Shown here: positions 26,724-36,639 of the stretch, piece after piece
Layout: each line of letters opens with the position of its first letter
How positions within the stretch are numbered: the stretch's first letter is position 1
From: an uncultured Eubacterium sp.
GTDB lineage: Bacteria; Bacillota_A; Clostridia; Lachnospirales; Lachnospiraceae
Length of the DNA stretch: 64,000 nt
Direction of reading: 5' to 3'
Assembly (NCBI GenBank): GCA_948468465.1
Contig: CAOKJJ010000001.1
Location: forward strand, 1 to 64,000
Notes under the pieces: generated by a model
Seen by the model: only the letters and a program-made list of their open reading frames with translations
What the model was told of the DNA's origin: nothing
The model's database searches: none
Program-made: the position numbers and the translations under genes

Positions 26724-28671
26724 TCACGACCCTCCTGACTTCTTTCATTATGTTATCCTTACCAGGCAATACATTCCTTTCCAATTCTTCACCACAAGGA
26801 ATCACACAATCTAACGCCGCAATACGCGCATATTTCCGCCCTGCCATTCGTTCCGCCAGTCCGGCAATAACCTCAGCTCCCCATCCGTTTCTCAGGGTAC
26901 CTTCTTCCAGCGTTAAAATGTTTGTACACTCCCCAATATATTCCAGCATAACCTCCATATGAACCGGACTAATCTGTGTATGCACGATAATATTTACCAG
27001 CAATTCATCCTTTATCATCAATTCCCTGGATGCGTCCATCGCAGCTTCAACGCTGCCTCCATACGTGATCACAACAGCATCTGCAGATTCTTCCCTGTCC
27101 AGTGTTAAGTTATATACAGGAAATGCACCGCCCTTCTCCGTTACATAGAACATATTTATTTTTTCATTTTCTTCCACATACAGTTTTTCCCCATACATCT
27201 TCTTATTCTCAATCAATATTGTAGGGGAATTCATATTTTTCAATATACGGAAAAGGAGCTGTCCTGCATTATGGATTCTGGATAAAGCCATGATCCTGAG
27301 ATTTGGAATCCCCATGAAATATTTTTCAAGCGACTGGCTATGCGTGGCCCCATACCCGCGTCCGCCTCCCATAGGCAGGCGGAGCATAAGAGGGACCTGT
27401 ATCTGCCCTGCATACATCCAGTTGAATTTGGCTGCGTGGTTCAGCAGCTGGTCGAAACATAATGTGACAAAATCACCAAACATGACCTCGACAACAGGCT
27501 TCATGCCTCCCATGGCCAATCCAACCGCCATACCAGTAAAACCGGCTTCACTAATGGGAGTATTTATCACTCTGTCTGAAAATTCCTTTGTAAGCCCCTT
27601 TGTCACTTTAAATGCCCCTCCGTATGGATCTCTGATATCCTCTCCTAAAAGAACGATCCTTTCAGAGTGCTTCATTGCATTATGCAATCCAGTATTCAGA
27701 CTTTCTACACAGCGCATATTATCATGGTTCAGCAAACTATCCGATGGACCATCTTCCCATTTTTCCACATAAATATCCTGGGACAGATCCGCTGTATCAT
27801 TCCTGGCTTGTGTAACCGCCTCCCTAAGTTCCTCCTCCACCTCTTTTTTTATCTGATGCAGCATTTCTGCGTTTAATTTTTTACCTGCAATCTTTAGTGG
27901 ATCTTTTTTACTCCATTCTATGATCTCGTCATGATTCCGAAAATCGTCCCCTTTACTATGCGGACCTAGTCTGTATGTATGTATTACCTGGCAGAATGGC
28001 TTTCGCGCCGTTCTTACGTATTTGAAAGCTCTTTGCAGCGATTGATTTAAGATAAGCACATCATTTGATGTAACTTCATCCGTTTTTATTCCAAAAGATG
28101 CAGCTCTGGCGGGAATACTTCCTGCAACACCCTCCTGCATCCGGGTACTCATGGCATATCCATTATCCTCAATAATATAAAGGATCGGAATATCATACAA
28201 AACTGCCAGATTAAAACTTTCGTATACTACACCCTGTCCCAGCGTGCCGTCCCCTAAAAACACAACCACGACAGAGGTATCCGCTCCCTTCCTTTTATTA
28301 GCCAGCGCCAGACCGGTTGCATTTGGTACAATCCCTCCCTGCACTCCGTTTGTATAAAAATGTCTGTAACATATATGCTGGCTCCCTCCCCGTCCTTTGC
28401 ACATCCCAGACTTTTTACCCATGATCTCAGAAAATAAAATCCGCATATCGCCCGAATATGCGATAAAATGTCCATGACAGCGATGATTGCTGAACACATA
28501 ATCTTCATCGAGGACATGATTCATCACCGCAACTGCGTCAGCTTCCTGTCCGATACATGTATGTGTCGTGCCTTTCAGCTGATTCTCTGAAAACAATTCC
28601 AGCAGTGTTTCTTCAAAGCGGCGTATCCGATACATGTGTTTAAAAAATATATTTATGTTATTATGCTTCAT
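26716..28671 (-). CDS. 2-oxoacid dehydrogenase E1, alpha and beta subunits fused
   Basis: About 650 residues. An ATG at 28671 has GAGG 9 nt upstream; a GTG at 28686 sharing a base with the upstream stop is an alternative. The alpha half has YRIRRFEETLLELF, THTCIGQEA, and the thiamine diphosphate motif GDGTLGQGVVYESFN … EDNGYAMST. The beta half starts near 345 (LNTGLHNAMKHSERIVLLGEDI) and contains ISEAGFTGMAVGLAMGG, GDFVTLCFDQLLNHAAKF and PMGGGRGYGATHSQS. This matches heterotetrameric-type E1 of pyruvate, acetoin or branched-chain dehydrogenases and not the 2-oxoglutarate type. It would decarboxylate a 2-oxoacid and load the acyl group on the lipoyl domain of the next gene, which overlaps by eight bases. 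Confidence 0.92.
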   Translation of the reverse strand: MKHNNINIFFKHMYRIRRFEETLLELFSENQLKGTTHTCIGQEADAVAVMNHVLDEDYVFSNHRCHGHFIAYSGDMRILFSEIMGKKSGMCKGRGGSQHICYRHFYTNGVQGGIVPNATGLALANKRKGADTSVVVVFLGDGTLGQGVVYESFNLAVLYDIPILYIIEDNGYAMSTRMQEGVAGSIPARAASFGIKTDEVTSNDVLILNQSLQRAFKYVRTARKPFCQVIHTYRLGPHSKGDDFRNHDEIIEWSKKDPLKIAGKKLNAEMLHQIKKEVEEELREAVTQARNDTADLSQDIYVEKWEDGPSDSLLNHDNMRCVESLNTGLHNAMKHSERIVLLGEDIRDPYGGAFKVTKGLTKEFSDRVINTPISEAGFTGMAVGLAMGGMKPVVEVMFGDFVTLCFDQLLNHAAKFNWMYAGQIQVPLMLRLPMGGGRGYGATHSQSLEKYFMGIPNLRIMALSRIHNAGQLLFRILKNMNSPTILIENKKMYGEKLYVEENEKINMFYVTEKGGAFPVYNLTLDREESADAVVITYGGSVEAAMDASRELMIKDELLVNIIVHTQISPVHMEVMLEYIGECTNILTLEEGTLRNGWGAEVIAGLAERMAGRKYARIAALDCVIPCGEELERNVLPGKDNIMKEVRRVVNA

Positions 28672-28685
28672 CCATACAGTCCTCA

Positions 28686-30767
28686 CTAAATCATCCCGAG
28701 AAATGTCCTTGTGGTGTCTGGCACCAGTTCTGACAGTCTTTCAATATCGCTATTTTCTATATATTTACGCACCAAAGATGCACTAACCGGTTTTCCATAA
28801 AATGTTTTGCGTGGGATTTCAATAAATTCTATGCCATATTGCGGGAGTATTTTTTTCATTGCCGTATTATATTGATTTGTCACTTCGTCTTCAGGCTCTT
28901 CCCCAACAAAACGATATTTAATGCCCAGCTGCGGCGCTATTTTTTCTGCAAACGTCGTAATGTCCTGCTCCGTATGCCTGACCAGATCTTCACTTGTTTC
29001 CTTAAGAAAATATTCCGGAAAACTCAGTTGCGATAAAATAAACGGCCCGCTTGGCACTACCAGAACATTCCCTAAATCGGCAACCCCTTCCTTCACCATA
29101 GATAACCTTTCTGTAAATGAAAAATCTGATTTATCTTCTTCTACCACAAAAATAATCAGAAAGTCCACATACCTTAACGCCTGCTCTGTTAAATAACGAT
29201 GGCCGTTTGTAAACGGATTGCAATTCATCACAATGGCTCCGGTTCTGTGATACTTGCCAAAATCATAGTCAGTAAAAAAGCGGTCAAGATACAACAATTT
29301 AATATAATTTTCTTCTTTTTCTATCAGTTCCCCCTGTCTGACCGTCTTTTCATCAAGAACTGGTTCTATAGCTTCATAAATTGTGTCAGCATATACCTCA
29401 TTTATCTTATGGTTACAATGCATCGGATTGTCCACCATCCACTCTGCCTTTACCTCATTGTTCTCTATAATGGAACTAATCTCCAGATATTTTATCCCTT
29501 CTATCCCATCAGCCGGACGATCGATAACGACAATGTCCCCTCTCTTTAATGGTATTGTGGCAATACGGGGAATGCAGTTATATCCTATATACATTCCCAT
29601 CGCACCATAATTTACGCATCTGACTGCTTTTCCCTTTTCACACAGACGCTTTTGCAGAATGCTTTCAATCGTATAGCAATCTTCTACATCATGACCATAG
29701 ATATAGCAGGGTCCGGTAAAGTAAATACTCCTCTCATAATCGTCCGGCTGGCCAGTTGTTGTCCGCTCTCCATTTGTCACATTGTAATATTGACTGCGGC
29801 AATCTCTCAGGCTTAGCATTCCCCCATGATATTCAATTCCGACTGGTAGATGCATAATCGCATCTGCATAATCTGCGCTATATAAATCATCAAAAAAACC
29901 CTGATACATGGATTCGGGCAGAATATAACTATAAGCCTCACCCATCATCGCAAATTTATCCTGATTTTTTTTAATTAACGATCCGTAGTATGGAGAAACG
30001 CTATCCAGTGTCATGGCAACAATGCTGACGCCTTTCTCATATATTTCTTTCAGATAATCCGAACATTGATCATATAAATAACTTTCTACATTTACACGAC
30101 AATAAAAAAAAGTTTTCATTTTGTCATATGCGGCATTGTGATCCCCCCATATCATTTTAAACAATGTCCCGCAGGCACGGATCTCATTTTCCTCAACAAA
30201 CAACAGCATATCCACTTTATCCGCATAGGAAATCACTTCCGAATCATCAATACACGCTGCTGATATATACTGACTTTCCAGATAGGACTGCATTTTTCTG
30301 TAAATCCTGTGTCTTATGACAGAATGCCCTTTTGGACGTACAAGCGCTATCTTATCTTCGCCATGAAAACAGAAAATACGGCCTTTTCTAATTGCAGATA
30401 ACTCAAAATCCAAAATCAGGGTTTCATCCCAACGCATATATTCTCCAAGTAAGTTATTTTCTTTTGTAAGAACCGGAATCGTACTGATGTATTCTTTTTC
30501 TGCAAAAATCTTCTTCGCTTTCAGATATTCCCCAGCATATACAAAGGCAAATTCTCTATTAATGCGAACCCTGTCCCATCCATTTCCATGCGCCCTGAAA
30601 ACATCGCCTGTACTGATGATTCCAACAAACCCGCCGCTGGCTTCTTCATAATAGATTGTATTTGAATGGCTTTCCTCCAGAGCTCTTTTTACAGTCTCAA
30701 TGAAAACATTTTCTTCATTCTTCTCCAGCTCTATAACCGTCAGCTGATTTCTTTCCGTAAATAACAA
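28686..30767 (-). CDS. CBS-like + central domain + citrate-lyase-ligase (CitC)-like adenylyltransferase fusion
   Basis: 693 residues. The first 120 resemble paired CBS motifs (GGFVGIISTGDVFRA, ISTIPVLTKENNLLGEYM). The middle part contains YFTGPCYIYGHDVEDC and IATIPLKRGDIVVIDRP, reminiscent of an SGNH-like fold, at low confidence. From residue about 510 to the end it closely follows the C-terminal domain of [citrate lyase] ligase CitC: GAIVMNCNPFTNGHRYLTEQ (HxGH-type nucleotidyltransferase loop), SFTERLSMVKEGVADL, FPEYFLKE, YRFVGEEPEDEVTNQYN and PVSASLVRKYI. CitC activates acetate with ATP and acetylates a protein-bound thiol. No citrate lyase genes are nearby. It directly precedes E1, so it probably serves the acyl block. 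Confidence 0.75.
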   Translation of the reverse strand: MLFTERNQLTVIELEKNEENVFIETVKRALEESHSNTIYYEEASGGFVGIISTGDVFRAHGNGWDRVRINREFAFVYAGEYLKAKKIFAEKEYISTIPVLTKENNLLGEYMRWDETLILDFELSAIRKGRIFCFHGEDKIALVRPKGHSVIRHRIYRKMQSYLESQYISAACIDDSEVISYADKVDMLLFVEENEIRACGTLFKMIWGDHNAAYDKMKTFFYCRVNVESYLYDQCSDYLKEIYEKGVSIVAMTLDSVSPYYGSLIKKNQDKFAMMGEAYSYILPESMYQGFFDDLYSADYADAIMHLPVGIEYHGGMLSLRDCRSQYYNVTNGERTTTGQPDDYERSIYFTGPCYIYGHDVEDCYTIESILQKRLCEKGKAVRCVNYGAMGMYIGYNCIPRIATIPLKRGDIVVIDRPADGIEGIKYLEISSIIENNEVKAEWMVDNPMHCNHKINEVYADTIYEAIEPVLDEKTVRQGELIEKEENYIKLLYLDRFFTDYDFGKYHRTGAIVMNCNPFTNGHRYLTEQALRYVDFLIIFVVEEDKSDFSFTERLSMVKEGVADLGNVLVVPSGPFILSQLSFPEYFLKETSEDLVRHTEQDITTFAEKIAPQLGIKYRFVGEEPEDEVTNQYNTAMKKILPQYGIEFIEIPRKTFYGKPVSASLVRKYIENSDIERLSELVPDTTRTFLGMI

Positions 30768-30798
30768 TTGCTTTCCTCCTTCACGCCCATCCTGATAA

Positions 30799-31926
30799 TT
30801 ACTTATCTTTCACTGCCCTGATCAGTCCACGCCTGAAAGATGGAAGACTGACAAAATAATCTTTATCATAAGGAAACCACATGTATCCCCTGGAGGGTTT
30901 TGTTTGAAATCCCATCTGACACAGTAAAGCATTAACATTTATATAATCAGCTTCATTATGATAAGTACAAATAGCACATTTCATTTTTTTGCTGCGTATG
31001 ATCGTATCCTCTGCTCCACGGAGCGCATGATACTCTTCTCCCTCGATATCCATTTTTATAAAATCCAGTTTTTCTCTGACAATGCTGTCTACCGTAACCG
31101 TTTCTTCCGATTGATAATCTGACAAAAATTTGCTGACAATCACAACCTTGTCCATATAGGGTTCAAATGTACACCGCAATGCCTCTGCCCATTCCTGATC
31201 TGGTTCCACCAGATATATTTTTTGAACTTTATCAATAACTGACAGGGCAAAATTACCCTCTGCCACCCCGGCATCCAATACGATTGACCCATCATCCACA
31301 TCAAAATGATCCGTAAGGTAACAATGCGGCGATAACCTGTCCTGCTCCATCATGATCTGGCGTAAATACTGCTGCGCCTGCTCCCTGCTGCCATATCTTT
31401 TGCTTAAATACATTTTCTTTCCCTGAAAAACTGTATAAAATAACTGTTGTCCAGGATCATATGCAATCTCATAAACCGCTTGGCTGTAATTCCATATAAA
31501 TGGATAATTGAATACCTGCAGACTTTCTGTTTTAATAAATTCCAATAATTCCTTAATTTCGCAATCCTTACTTTCCTGATATCTTGCCAATAGCCGGTAT
31601 TTGATAAAATAATGGTAGCTCTCACATCGATCTACATTTTCAGAGTAATATTCCTTTATTTGTTCAGCTATTTCTCCCAAAGAATAACTCAGAATAATCA
31701 CATGACAGTGTTTATTCTGACTCAATACTTCCGGCGTATAAATCGGATAACCGTAAAACATTTCACCTGTCTTCTGCCTGCAGTTATCAATAAATCCCTG
31801 TATCCCCATCCCTGCAAGGTTACGTCCAAAACGATCCAGTATCTTCCCGGCAAGGTTTCCGGTTCCCCATAAGTATATATTTTGCAGTTCTTTTGAAGAA
31901 TTTGCCTTATTTATAAATATCAACAA
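30799..31926 (-). CDS. FkbM-family methyltransferase with N-terminal Rossmann-like module
   Basis: 375 residues. Module at about 14-100 (QNIYLWGTGNLAGKIL, GFIDNCRQKTGEMFYGYPI, HVIILSYSLGEI). FkbM domain from about 210: IVLDAGVAEGNFALSV, KIYLVEPDQEW, and the hallmark FIKMDIEGEEYHALRGAE followed by MKCAICTYHNEADY. Expected to O-methylate a sugar. It lies between a GT2 gene and the CitC-like gene in one run. Confidence 0.8.
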   Translation of the reverse strand: MLIFINKANSSKELQNIYLWGTGNLAGKILDRFGRNLAGMGIQGFIDNCRQKTGEMFYGYPIYTPEVLSQNKHCHVIILSYSLGEIAEQIKEYYSENVDRCESYHYFIKYRLLARYQESKDCEIKELLEFIKTESLQVFNYPFIWNYSQAVYEIAYDPGQQLFYTVFQGKKMYLSKRYGSREQAQQYLRQIMMEQDRLSPHCYLTDHFDVDDGSIVLDAGVAEGNFALSVIDKVQKIYLVEPDQEWAEALRCTFEPYMDKVVIVSKFLSDYQSEETVTVDSIVREKLDFIKMDIEGEEYHALRGAEDTIIRSKKMKCAICTYHNEADYINVNALLCQMGFQTKPSRGYMWFPYDKDYFVSLPSFRRGLIRAVKDK

Positions 31927-31974
31927 TACTCCTCCTTTGCACAGGCAATCTGTATTTCAATACAAACTTCTTCT

Positions 31975-32994
31975 TTACTTCCATATTTCATCAAAACCCT
32001 GCTTCCAGACGGATGTAAGGCTGCTCCGGCTACAGCTTTTCGCACCGTCCAGTTTTCTCAATACGTAACAGAAACAAATCCGATACTTTAATAATATAAG
32101 CAGCATTCTGCTTTTGGACACCTTACAAACTTCTAAACCATATCGTGCCATTTCTGCTTTTTTTGCAACTGTATTTTTATATCCGATTGTACTTCTATAA
32201 ATACCTTCCCTGAGCCGGTTACATAAAAACTGCTCTCCTGCTTCGCCCGCTAACGGATATAAGTACAACATGAAACAGTTCGCCGTCTTTATTACACTGT
32301 CTGGAAGCCACCAGTAATCTTTTTGGTCTGATTTTGCATAAAAACGTGAACGCCGGTTGCATCCACGATAGGAACTCTCCCAAAAGACAACTGGCATATA
32401 CAGCAAATCAGCTCGTGCTGCCAGTTTCCCTAAAACATAAGAATGTGGATAAATCCCATATTTTTTCTGCTCATAAAAAAACTTTTTAAAATTTCCCTTC
32501 AGCCAGTACTCCCTGTTTACAAGAAACCCTGTTGGATGGACAGGAACACCTGCCATTACCGCAAAAGCTTCTTTTCCTTTTTCTAAAACTTCATAATCCG
32601 TATTTTCGCTGATCGTATGTGACAATGACGCTGCCGATTTTCCAACATAACCACCTGCTACTGAACTATTTTCCAGGATATCCAGCAGACGTACAAGAAT
32701 ATGGATCTGAATATCGTCTCTGTCGAGAATATGTAAAAGATATTTTCCATTTCCACAACAGATTGTCCGGTACCAGTTTGGACAGGCACCTGCATTTTTC
32801 TCATTTTTCACCAGCACCACTTTTTTACCCGCCAATGGTTGTAACTGATCAAAATTTTTGTTGTCCGAGCAGTCATCACAAATAAAAATGTTATATCTGT
32901 CATCCTCTATAGTCAGAATATCCTGAACAAGCTTTGCACATTTCTGCCCCCTGTTATAACTGGAAATACAGATACTCAGCAATATATCTTTCAC
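31975..32994 (-). CDS. Glycosyltransferase family 2
   Basis: 339 residues. The GT-A start ILLSICISSYNRGQKCA, then IFICDDCSDN and the metal-binding LLHILDRDDIQ are typical. No Rossmann-like module is fused here, unlike most transferases of the left part. The ATG overlaps the TGA of wecB (ATGA), so it is co-translated with that gene. Confidence 0.82.
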   Translation of the reverse strand: MKDILLSICISSYNRGQKCAKLVQDILTIEDDRYNIFICDDCSDNKNFDQLQPLAGKKVVLVKNEKNAGACPNWYRTICCGNGKYLLHILDRDDIQIHILVRLLDILENSSVAGGYVGKSAASLSHTISENTDYEVLEKGKEAFAVMAGVPVHPTGFLVNREYWLKGNFKKFFYEQKKYGIYPHSYVLGKLAARADLLYMPVVFWESSYRGCNRRSRFYAKSDQKDYWWLPDSVIKTANCFMLYLYPLAGEAGEQFLCNRLREGIYRSTIGYKNTVAKKAEMARYGLEVCKVSKSRMLLILLKYRICFCYVLRKLDGAKSCSRSSLTSVWKQGFDEIWK

Positions 32995-34130
32995 CTGTCT
33001 GCCAGACTCCTTCCGTGATTATTTTTTTCCCAGTCCAGTATATGTCCCACAATCCGCTCACTGGCATGACCATCCCCATAAGGATTCACTGCTTTTGCCA
33101 TCCTGTTGTACTCATTTATATCTGTCAGCAGCCGGGCAGTTTCATGATACACTGCCTCCCCACTCACACCAATTACTTTCACCGTTCCAGCTTCTACGGC
33201 CTCCGGCCGTTCTGTCTCCCTGCGCAGTACCAGCACTGGCTTGCCACAGGCCGGAGCTTCTTCCTGCAGGCCGCCCGAATCGGTTATGACCAGAAAACTT
33301 CTGGCCATAAGATTATGCATATCCTCGACATCCAAAGGAGAAAGCAAATGCACCCGGTCTGTATGTTCCAGTATGGGCAGCACAATATCCCGCACTGCCG
33401 GATTCATATGAACCGGATAAACAACCCCAATATCCCTGTAATCCTGTACAAGCCGTTTTACCGCGCCACATATATCCGCCAGCGGCTGTCCCAGATTTTC
33501 CCTTCTATGTGCCGTCATCAGGATCATTCTTTTTCCCGTAAAATCAATCTGCCGCAACAGATTGTCCTTAAATATATAACGCTCTCTTATCGTTGTGCGG
33601 AATGCATCGATAACCGTATTGCCCGTCACAAAGACATTTTCTGTAATATTTTCTCCTGCAAGATTTCTGCGGTTTTTTTCAGTAGGAGCAAAATGCAAAG
33701 ACGCAATCTTTCCTGTCAGACATCTGTTCATTTCCTCAGGAAAAGGTGAATATTTATTATAAGTACGCAGCCCTGCTTCCACATGTCCAACCGGTATCTG
33801 CTGATAAAAAGCTGCCAGTGCCGCCGCAAAGGACGTATTCGTATCACCATGAACAAGCACCATATCCGGTTTCTCCATAGAAAGCACATCCTCCATGCCT
33901 GACAGAACAAGAGCTGTTACCTCAGTCAGTGTCTGGCCCGGCTGCATAATATCCAGATTGTATCTGGCTGTTGTACCAAATATATCCATAACCTGCCTGA
34001 GCATTTCCCGATGCTGTCCTGTCAGGCAGACCAGATTTTCGATATCCGGATTTTTTTCCAGCTCTCCGATCAATGGACACATCTTGATCGCTTCCGGCCT
34101 TGTTCCAAACACGCTCATTACTTTTATCAT
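32991..34130 (-). CDS. wecB: UDP-N-acetylglucosamine 2-epimerase
   Basis: 379 residues, normal length for the non-hydrolysing enzyme. It shows SVFGTRPEAIKMCPL, LVHGDTNTSFAAALAAF, GHVEAGLRTYNKYSPFPEE and DSGGLQEEAP. It converts UDP-GlcNAc to UDP-ManNAc in the cytoplasm. Together with the dehydrogenase at 36640 it would give UDP-ManNAcA. It overlaps both neighbours by four bases. Confidence 0.95.
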   Translation of the reverse strand: MIKVMSVFGTRPEAIKMCPLIGELEKNPDIENLVCLTGQHREMLRQVMDIFGTTARYNLDIMQPGQTLTEVTALVLSGMEDVLSMEKPDMVLVHGDTNTSFAAALAAFYQQIPVGHVEAGLRTYNKYSPFPEEMNRCLTGKIASLHFAPTEKNRRNLAGENITENVFVTGNTVIDAFRTTIRERYIFKDNLLRQIDFTGKRMILMTAHRRENLGQPLADICGAVKRLVQDYRDIGVVYPVHMNPAVRDIVLPILEHTDRVHLLSPLDVEDMHNLMARSFLVITDSGGLQEEAPACGKPVLVLRRETERPEAVEAGTVKVIGVSGEAVYHETARLLTDINEYNRMAKAVNPYGDGHASERIVGHILDWEKNNHGRSLADR

Positions 34131-35347
34131 AAAGAACCGCCTTTATCAATTACCGAAATAATCTGGGAAAAATACTTATCGTCGGCAAACGTATCCAGAT
34201 GTTCATTATTACAGACTTCGGCAACCATTTTTCCTGCTATGGGTACTTTGCTTTGTACTCCCATACGGTACCAGTCGTACTCGTTATCCAACTGGCCTAT
34301 ATCAATTGCCTGAAATCCCATCTTAGCCAGATCATATGCTAAAACTGTCGCAGCTGGTCCCAATGAAATACATATTAAATCTTCTTTATCTGCAGCGCTT
34401 CCTACAGCGTTTTTTATCTCCTTATATGCGGACCATGCATTTCGATCTGGGCAGATAATCCGCCTGATGTGCTTTGCCCCCTCAAACAGATCATTATGGA
34501 TACCAGTCCTTCCGTATTTTCCTTCTACGATGATTACCGGATGTCCTTCCCATATTGCTTTCCATAGCGGAAACAACATTTCTGCATTTGTCTTATCCCT
34601 GTATATGATGTACGGTCTCGTAACATAGGCATCATAATAAAGACGTTTCTGATCCAGAAATTCAAATATGGCATCCCTGGTTCCTTTCGACATATATTCC
34701 CTGATTCCATCGGCTGCATTTTCCGTATAACGCTCAAAGCCTGTATAATTCTGCGCGATTGCCAGATTGATTGCAGGATCTTTTGTATGTAGTACTTCTA
34801 ACAGCCGTTCCTTCAAAGTATCATCAGGCATCTGAAACCACGGACGCACGCGTCCACGCATCATTTCAAATTCTCCATCTCCAAAACGGCAAAGAGAACC
34901 CCTCTCTTCTTTTATTTTTTTTAATAGCTTTTCCGAGGATCCGATCACAGGAACTTCCCGGATTCCCCACTCGTATGGCGCGCTTTCCAATCGGTTTTCG
35001 TATATTTTTCTTTTCTTTTGTTCTTCCAGTAACTCCTGTTCCTTGTCCTTAAAGATCCCAGCGCCATTATATGGTCTCCAGTAAATAACCATCCTGTCCT
35101 CAGGTACACCCATCCTCCTGCACATACTGACCGCATGATCATATTTCATCATTGAAAATACAACATAATCAAATTGCAAACTGCATAAGTCCTCCGGAGG
35201 ACCGATTCTCAATGTATCATTCCACAGCTTTCCCTGTTTGTTTTTATCCTGGTCAACAATGCCCTGTACGATACAGCGCTCCTGGTTAATCATTGCATAA
35301 ACATGTTCCGCACAAACTCCCGCTCCCCAGATATATATTCTGTTCAA
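34127..35347 (-). CDS. GT-D fold (DUF1792-type) glycosyltransferase with N-terminal Rossmann-like module
   Basis: A TTG at 35347 (reading NRIYIWGAGVCAEHVY next) is the likely start: GGAGAGGGG lies 8 nt upstream and it overlaps the upstream stop as TTGA; the open frame reaches back to 35389. The module covers the first 100 residues (GIVDQDKNKQGKLW). The rest matches the GT-D/DUF1792 family: SLCRFGDGEFEMMRGR holds its DxE metal motif, with VTRPYIIYRDK, IIVEGKYGRTGIHNDLF and ICISLGPAATVLAYDLAKMG. This fold was described for streptococcal adhesin glycosylation, so an acceptor on a protein glycan is possible. Confidence 0.82.
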   Translation of the reverse strand: MNRIYIWGAGVCAEHVYAMINQERCIVQGIVDQDKNKQGKLWNDTLRIGPPEDLCSLQFDYVVFSMMKYDHAVSMCRRMGVPEDRMVIYWRPYNGAGIFKDKEQELLEEQKKRKIYENRLESAPYEWGIREVPVIGSSEKLLKKIKEERGSLCRFGDGEFEMMRGRVRPWFQMPDDTLKERLLEVLHTKDPAINLAIAQNYTGFERYTENAADGIREYMSKGTRDAIFEFLDQKRLYYDAYVTRPYIIYRDKTNAEMLFPLWKAIWEGHPVIIVEGKYGRTGIHNDLFEGAKHIRRIICPDRNAWSAYKEIKNAVGSAADKEDLICISLGPAATVLAYDLAKMGFQAIDIGQLDNEYDWYRMGVQSKVPIAGKMVAEVCNNEHLDTFADDKYFSQIISVIDKGGSL

Positions 35348-36594
35348 AGAATGGTCCCCCTCTCCAATATCTGATCCAGAAATCCGCATAAGCGCTTCGC
35401 CTGTCTTTCTCTGGAAAAATATTTTATATTTTTGTTGCCAGAATACTGACGGCTGTTATCTGATATAAAATGGATGATTTCTTCCTCTGATATGGATGCA
35501 ATTCCTTTATTGGTATAACGCATCAGCCTTCCCACATCGGAATCTTTCGGAGCTATGGCAAGAACCGGCGCTGTTCCTTGCATCAATTCATATGCTTTTC
35601 CCGGTATCGTTGCTTTCAGAGCCTGATTGCCATCATCAATGGAACCCAGTATGATATTAATATACGCTCCTTCCTGTTCTTCCCTGACAACCTCCTCTGA
35701 AACAGCATAAAGTATTTTTATGTAATCCGTCATATGTTCCTGCTGAATTATGCTATTTGCTTTCAAATCCATTTCTTTAGGACCTATGGATCTGACAATC
35801 AGTCTTATTTTGTCTTCTGTTGTGCAATTGATCTGCCTGATACATTTTACCAGCAGTTCAAAACTTTCAAGCCGATGCTGATAAAATGAACCCGCATAAT
35901 ACAGATATTTGTGCCCGGATCTTTTCCCAGACTGTGGCCTTCCTTCTTCATCCCATCCGTTCAATATGATTTTCTGCAGTTTACTGGCATATCTTTTCTT
36001 TAGTACCTTTCGAAACCCCGGAGTTACAGATATGATTCCTTCTGCTTCCCCCAGAAACTTTTTTTCCATAAAACGATCGATTGTATTCTCGATAAACGGA
36101 CGCCTGTTTTTTTCTGTATAATCACTAATGAAATCCCGGACTTCTGCAACATAGGGACAGTTTAATTTTTTCGATAAATAGTTAGCGATAAACAGGTTTT
36201 CCATCGGTGGAAATGTCCCTATAATAATATCCATATCCTGCAACTGGCTGATATTCACATTTTTTCGTACCTCTTTGAACCACTCTATCGAAGAACCTGT
36301 AATTGTCCGTGACTGTATTTTTAATTTTTTCATGATCCTGAGCAATAATCTGACATCTTTACTTTTAATCCTTACACTGTCTTTCATCCGCCCTATCCTG
36401 ATAATCTGCTCTGGATCCACTGGCAGAGCCAGATCAAATCCAACCTTCCAATAACAGCTTGTATCGGGGTTTGTTGTGATAATGTATGGTTGATATCCAT
36501 ATTTTTCAAAATATTTACACATAGTTCCATATCTTTTTGACGCAATCATATTTAATGGCGGAAAATAATATGAAATGATTAACACTTTCCTCAT
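35344..36594 (-). CDS. Glycosyltransferase family 4
   Basis: 416 residues, ATG at 36594 with GGGGAGG 7 nt upstream. KVLIISYYFPPLNMIASKR at the N-terminus and the pattern of later blocks (KYLYYAGSFYQHR, KIILNGWDEEGRP, PGKAYELMQGTAPVLAI) fit GT4-like enzymes such as those near wecB/wecC in amino-sugar glycan loci. No fused module is seen. Confidence 0.8.
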   Translation of the reverse strand: MRKVLIISYYFPPLNMIASKRYGTMCKYFEKYGYQPYIITTNPDTSCYWKVGFDLALPVDPEQIIRIGRMKDSVRIKSKDVRLLLRIMKKLKIQSRTITGSSIEWFKEVRKNVNISQLQDMDIIIGTFPPMENLFIANYLSKKLNCPYVAEVRDFISDYTEKNRRPFIENTIDRFMEKKFLGEAEGIISVTPGFRKVLKKRYASKLQKIILNGWDEEGRPQSGKRSGHKYLYYAGSFYQHRLESFELLVKCIRQINCTTEDKIRLIVRSIGPKEMDLKANSIIQQEHMTDYIKILYAVSEEVVREEQEGAYINIILGSIDDGNQALKATIPGKAYELMQGTAPVLAIAPKDSDVGRLMRYTNKGIASISEEEIIHFISDNSRQYSGNKNIKYFSRERQAKRLCGFLDQILERGTIL

Positions 36595-36639
36595 CTTTAA
36601 CCTCCCCGTACTCGTTCATATTGGATGCAGACCGGTATA

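Noticed and set aside
23272..28671. Housekeeping pyruvate dehydrogenase operon
   Set aside because: There is no E2 catalytic acyltransferase domain, and the set is embedded and overlapped with glycan genes on both sides.
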